From Tsukamurella paurometabola DSM 20162 (GTDB lineage Bacteria; Actinomycetota; Actinomycetes; Mycobacteriales; Mycobacteriaceae), in the NCBI RefSeq assembly GCF_000092225.1, contig NC_014158.1, forward strand, positions 496,001 through 560,000: a stretch of 64,000 nt of DNA, written 5' to 3'. Each line of letters starts with the position of its first letter. Position 1 is the first letter of the stretch. The notes under the pieces are model-generated. The model did no database searches and had not been told where the DNA came from. It worked only from the letters and a program-made list of their open reading frames with translations. The translations under genes and the position numbers were made by a program. Below are positions 63,527-64,000 of this stretch, in pieces.

Positions 63527-64000
63527 TCAGCCTCGTTGCAACCAGTAGGCCTGGGACTTGATTCGGTCTTTCGTGAGACCGAAGTCCTTCTTCGCGGCTT
63601 TGGTGATCTCGCGCGTCGCCTTCGTCTCCGCGGCGACGAACAGGAAGGCGTCGTGTGGAATCGCGGCCTTGGTCACGGCGGAGACCAGCGTGGCGCCGCG
63701 GCCCTCACGGGGAACCCAGGTGACGTTCTCACTGCGCACCGGCAGGTCGCGCTCGGCGGCGTGCTGGTACTCCAGGAACACCCGGCATGGGGCCGTCGCC
63801 GTGGTGAGAAGCGAGTTGATCGCCGGGATCGACGCGGCGTCGCCGACCAGGATGTACTCCGACGGTGCCGGGTTGTCGGGCACTGCGAGATCGGCGCCCA
63901 TCATGGTGGCGGCGATGCGGTCGCCGGGTTCGGCGTCGCGGGCCCAGCGGGGCGCGGGGCCGTCGTGGATGGCGAACTCGATGGTGAACTCGCTGCCTTC
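63527..64000 (-). CDS. Siderophore-interacting protein, partial (C-terminal part)
   Basis: The coding frame runs off the right edge of the window; about 157 codons are visible. Residues read EFAIHDGPAPRWARDAEPGDRI (FAD domain edge, pieces under twenty here), then YILVGDAASIPAINSLL (NAD(P)-binding start of the SIP domain), ENVTWVPREG and a basic C-terminus ending AYWLQRG. Such flavoproteins reduce ferric siderophores in the cytoplasm to free iron. It is the gene upstream of the erm leader on the same strand. Confidence 0.8.
   Translation of the reverse strand, partial: EGSEFTIEFAIHDGPAPRWARDAEPGDRIAATMMGADLAVPDNPAPSEYILVGDAASIPAINSLLTTATAPCRVFLEYQHAAERDLPVRSENVTWVPREGRGATLVSAVTKAAIPHDAFLFVAAETKATREITKAAKKDFGLTKDRIKSQAYWLQRG

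Overview
The window is high-GC actinobacterial DNA, coding-dense, with many 1-8 bp start/stop overlaps and frequent GTG starts. Gene content and order point to a mycolic-acid actinomycete of the Mycobacteriales, probably Tsukamurella- or Gordonia-like (inference). It carries the block known from Mycobacterium tuberculosis around Rv0350-Rv0389: dnaK-grpE-dnaJ-hspR, a globin-reductase, clpB, the Rv0383c homologue, pyrE, a SpoU methyltransferase, a GH76 protein, DedA, fba, an Rv0361-like protein, DUF3151, an Rv0358-like protein, purA and purT. Lineage-specific genes are inserted between these. I saw no transposase, integrase, rRNA, tRNA or CRISPR array.

0-9.7 kb: EF-G-binding (FBP) protein, exonuclease III, a divergent pair made of a lipocalin/CrtC-like protein and phytoene synthase, a PadR repressor cotranscribed with a membrane protein behind a striking palindromic operator, a four-gene minus-strand operon (PF10118 hydrolase, ferredoxin reductase, two alpha/beta hydrolases), and a divergent ArsR-SRPBCC pair. 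9.7-14.5 kb: a bacterial RNA-repair locus (RlaP-type nucleotidyltransferase, Hen1, Pnkp). 14.5-18.1 kb: phytoene desaturase and a P1B-4 metal ATPase. 18.1-28.9 kb: heat-shock genes. The dnaK operon and clpB each carry two HAIR-like HspR boxes and a SigH-type promoter, so HspR, encoded last in the dnaK operon, probably represses both. An S1/P1 nuclease, a flavohaemoglobin-like protein and a GDSL hydrolase lie between them.

29-40 kb: hydrolase, F420-dependent oxidoreductase, an orphan AbiEi/DUF559-type predicted nuclease flanked on both sides by a 53-bp palindromic element, glycerol dehydrogenase, DUF202 membrane proteins, pyrE, SpoU methyltransferase, GH76 and a second glycosidase-like protein behind three tandem 10-bp repeats. 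39-53.7 kb: ABC-F ATPase, two DedA proteins, a Na+/H+ antiporter fused to a UBP zinc finger, fba, a disordered membrane protein carrying six kinase-like motifs, purA, and envelope/lipoproteins.

53.7-64 kb: a resistance-rich segment. A Streptomyces-type vanR-vanS pair converges on a complete vanH-vanA-vanX operon, which would make D-lactate, join it to D-Ala and destroy D-Ala-D-Ala. vanJ and vanK are absent. Then come a fructokinase-like gene with a sugar transporter, purT with an unusual proline-rich tail, and an Erm-type 23S rRNA methyltransferase preceded by a 13-codon leader ORF whose residues 5-9 (VAVVE) match the IAVVE macrolide-stalling class. The window ends inside a siderophore-interacting protein gene.
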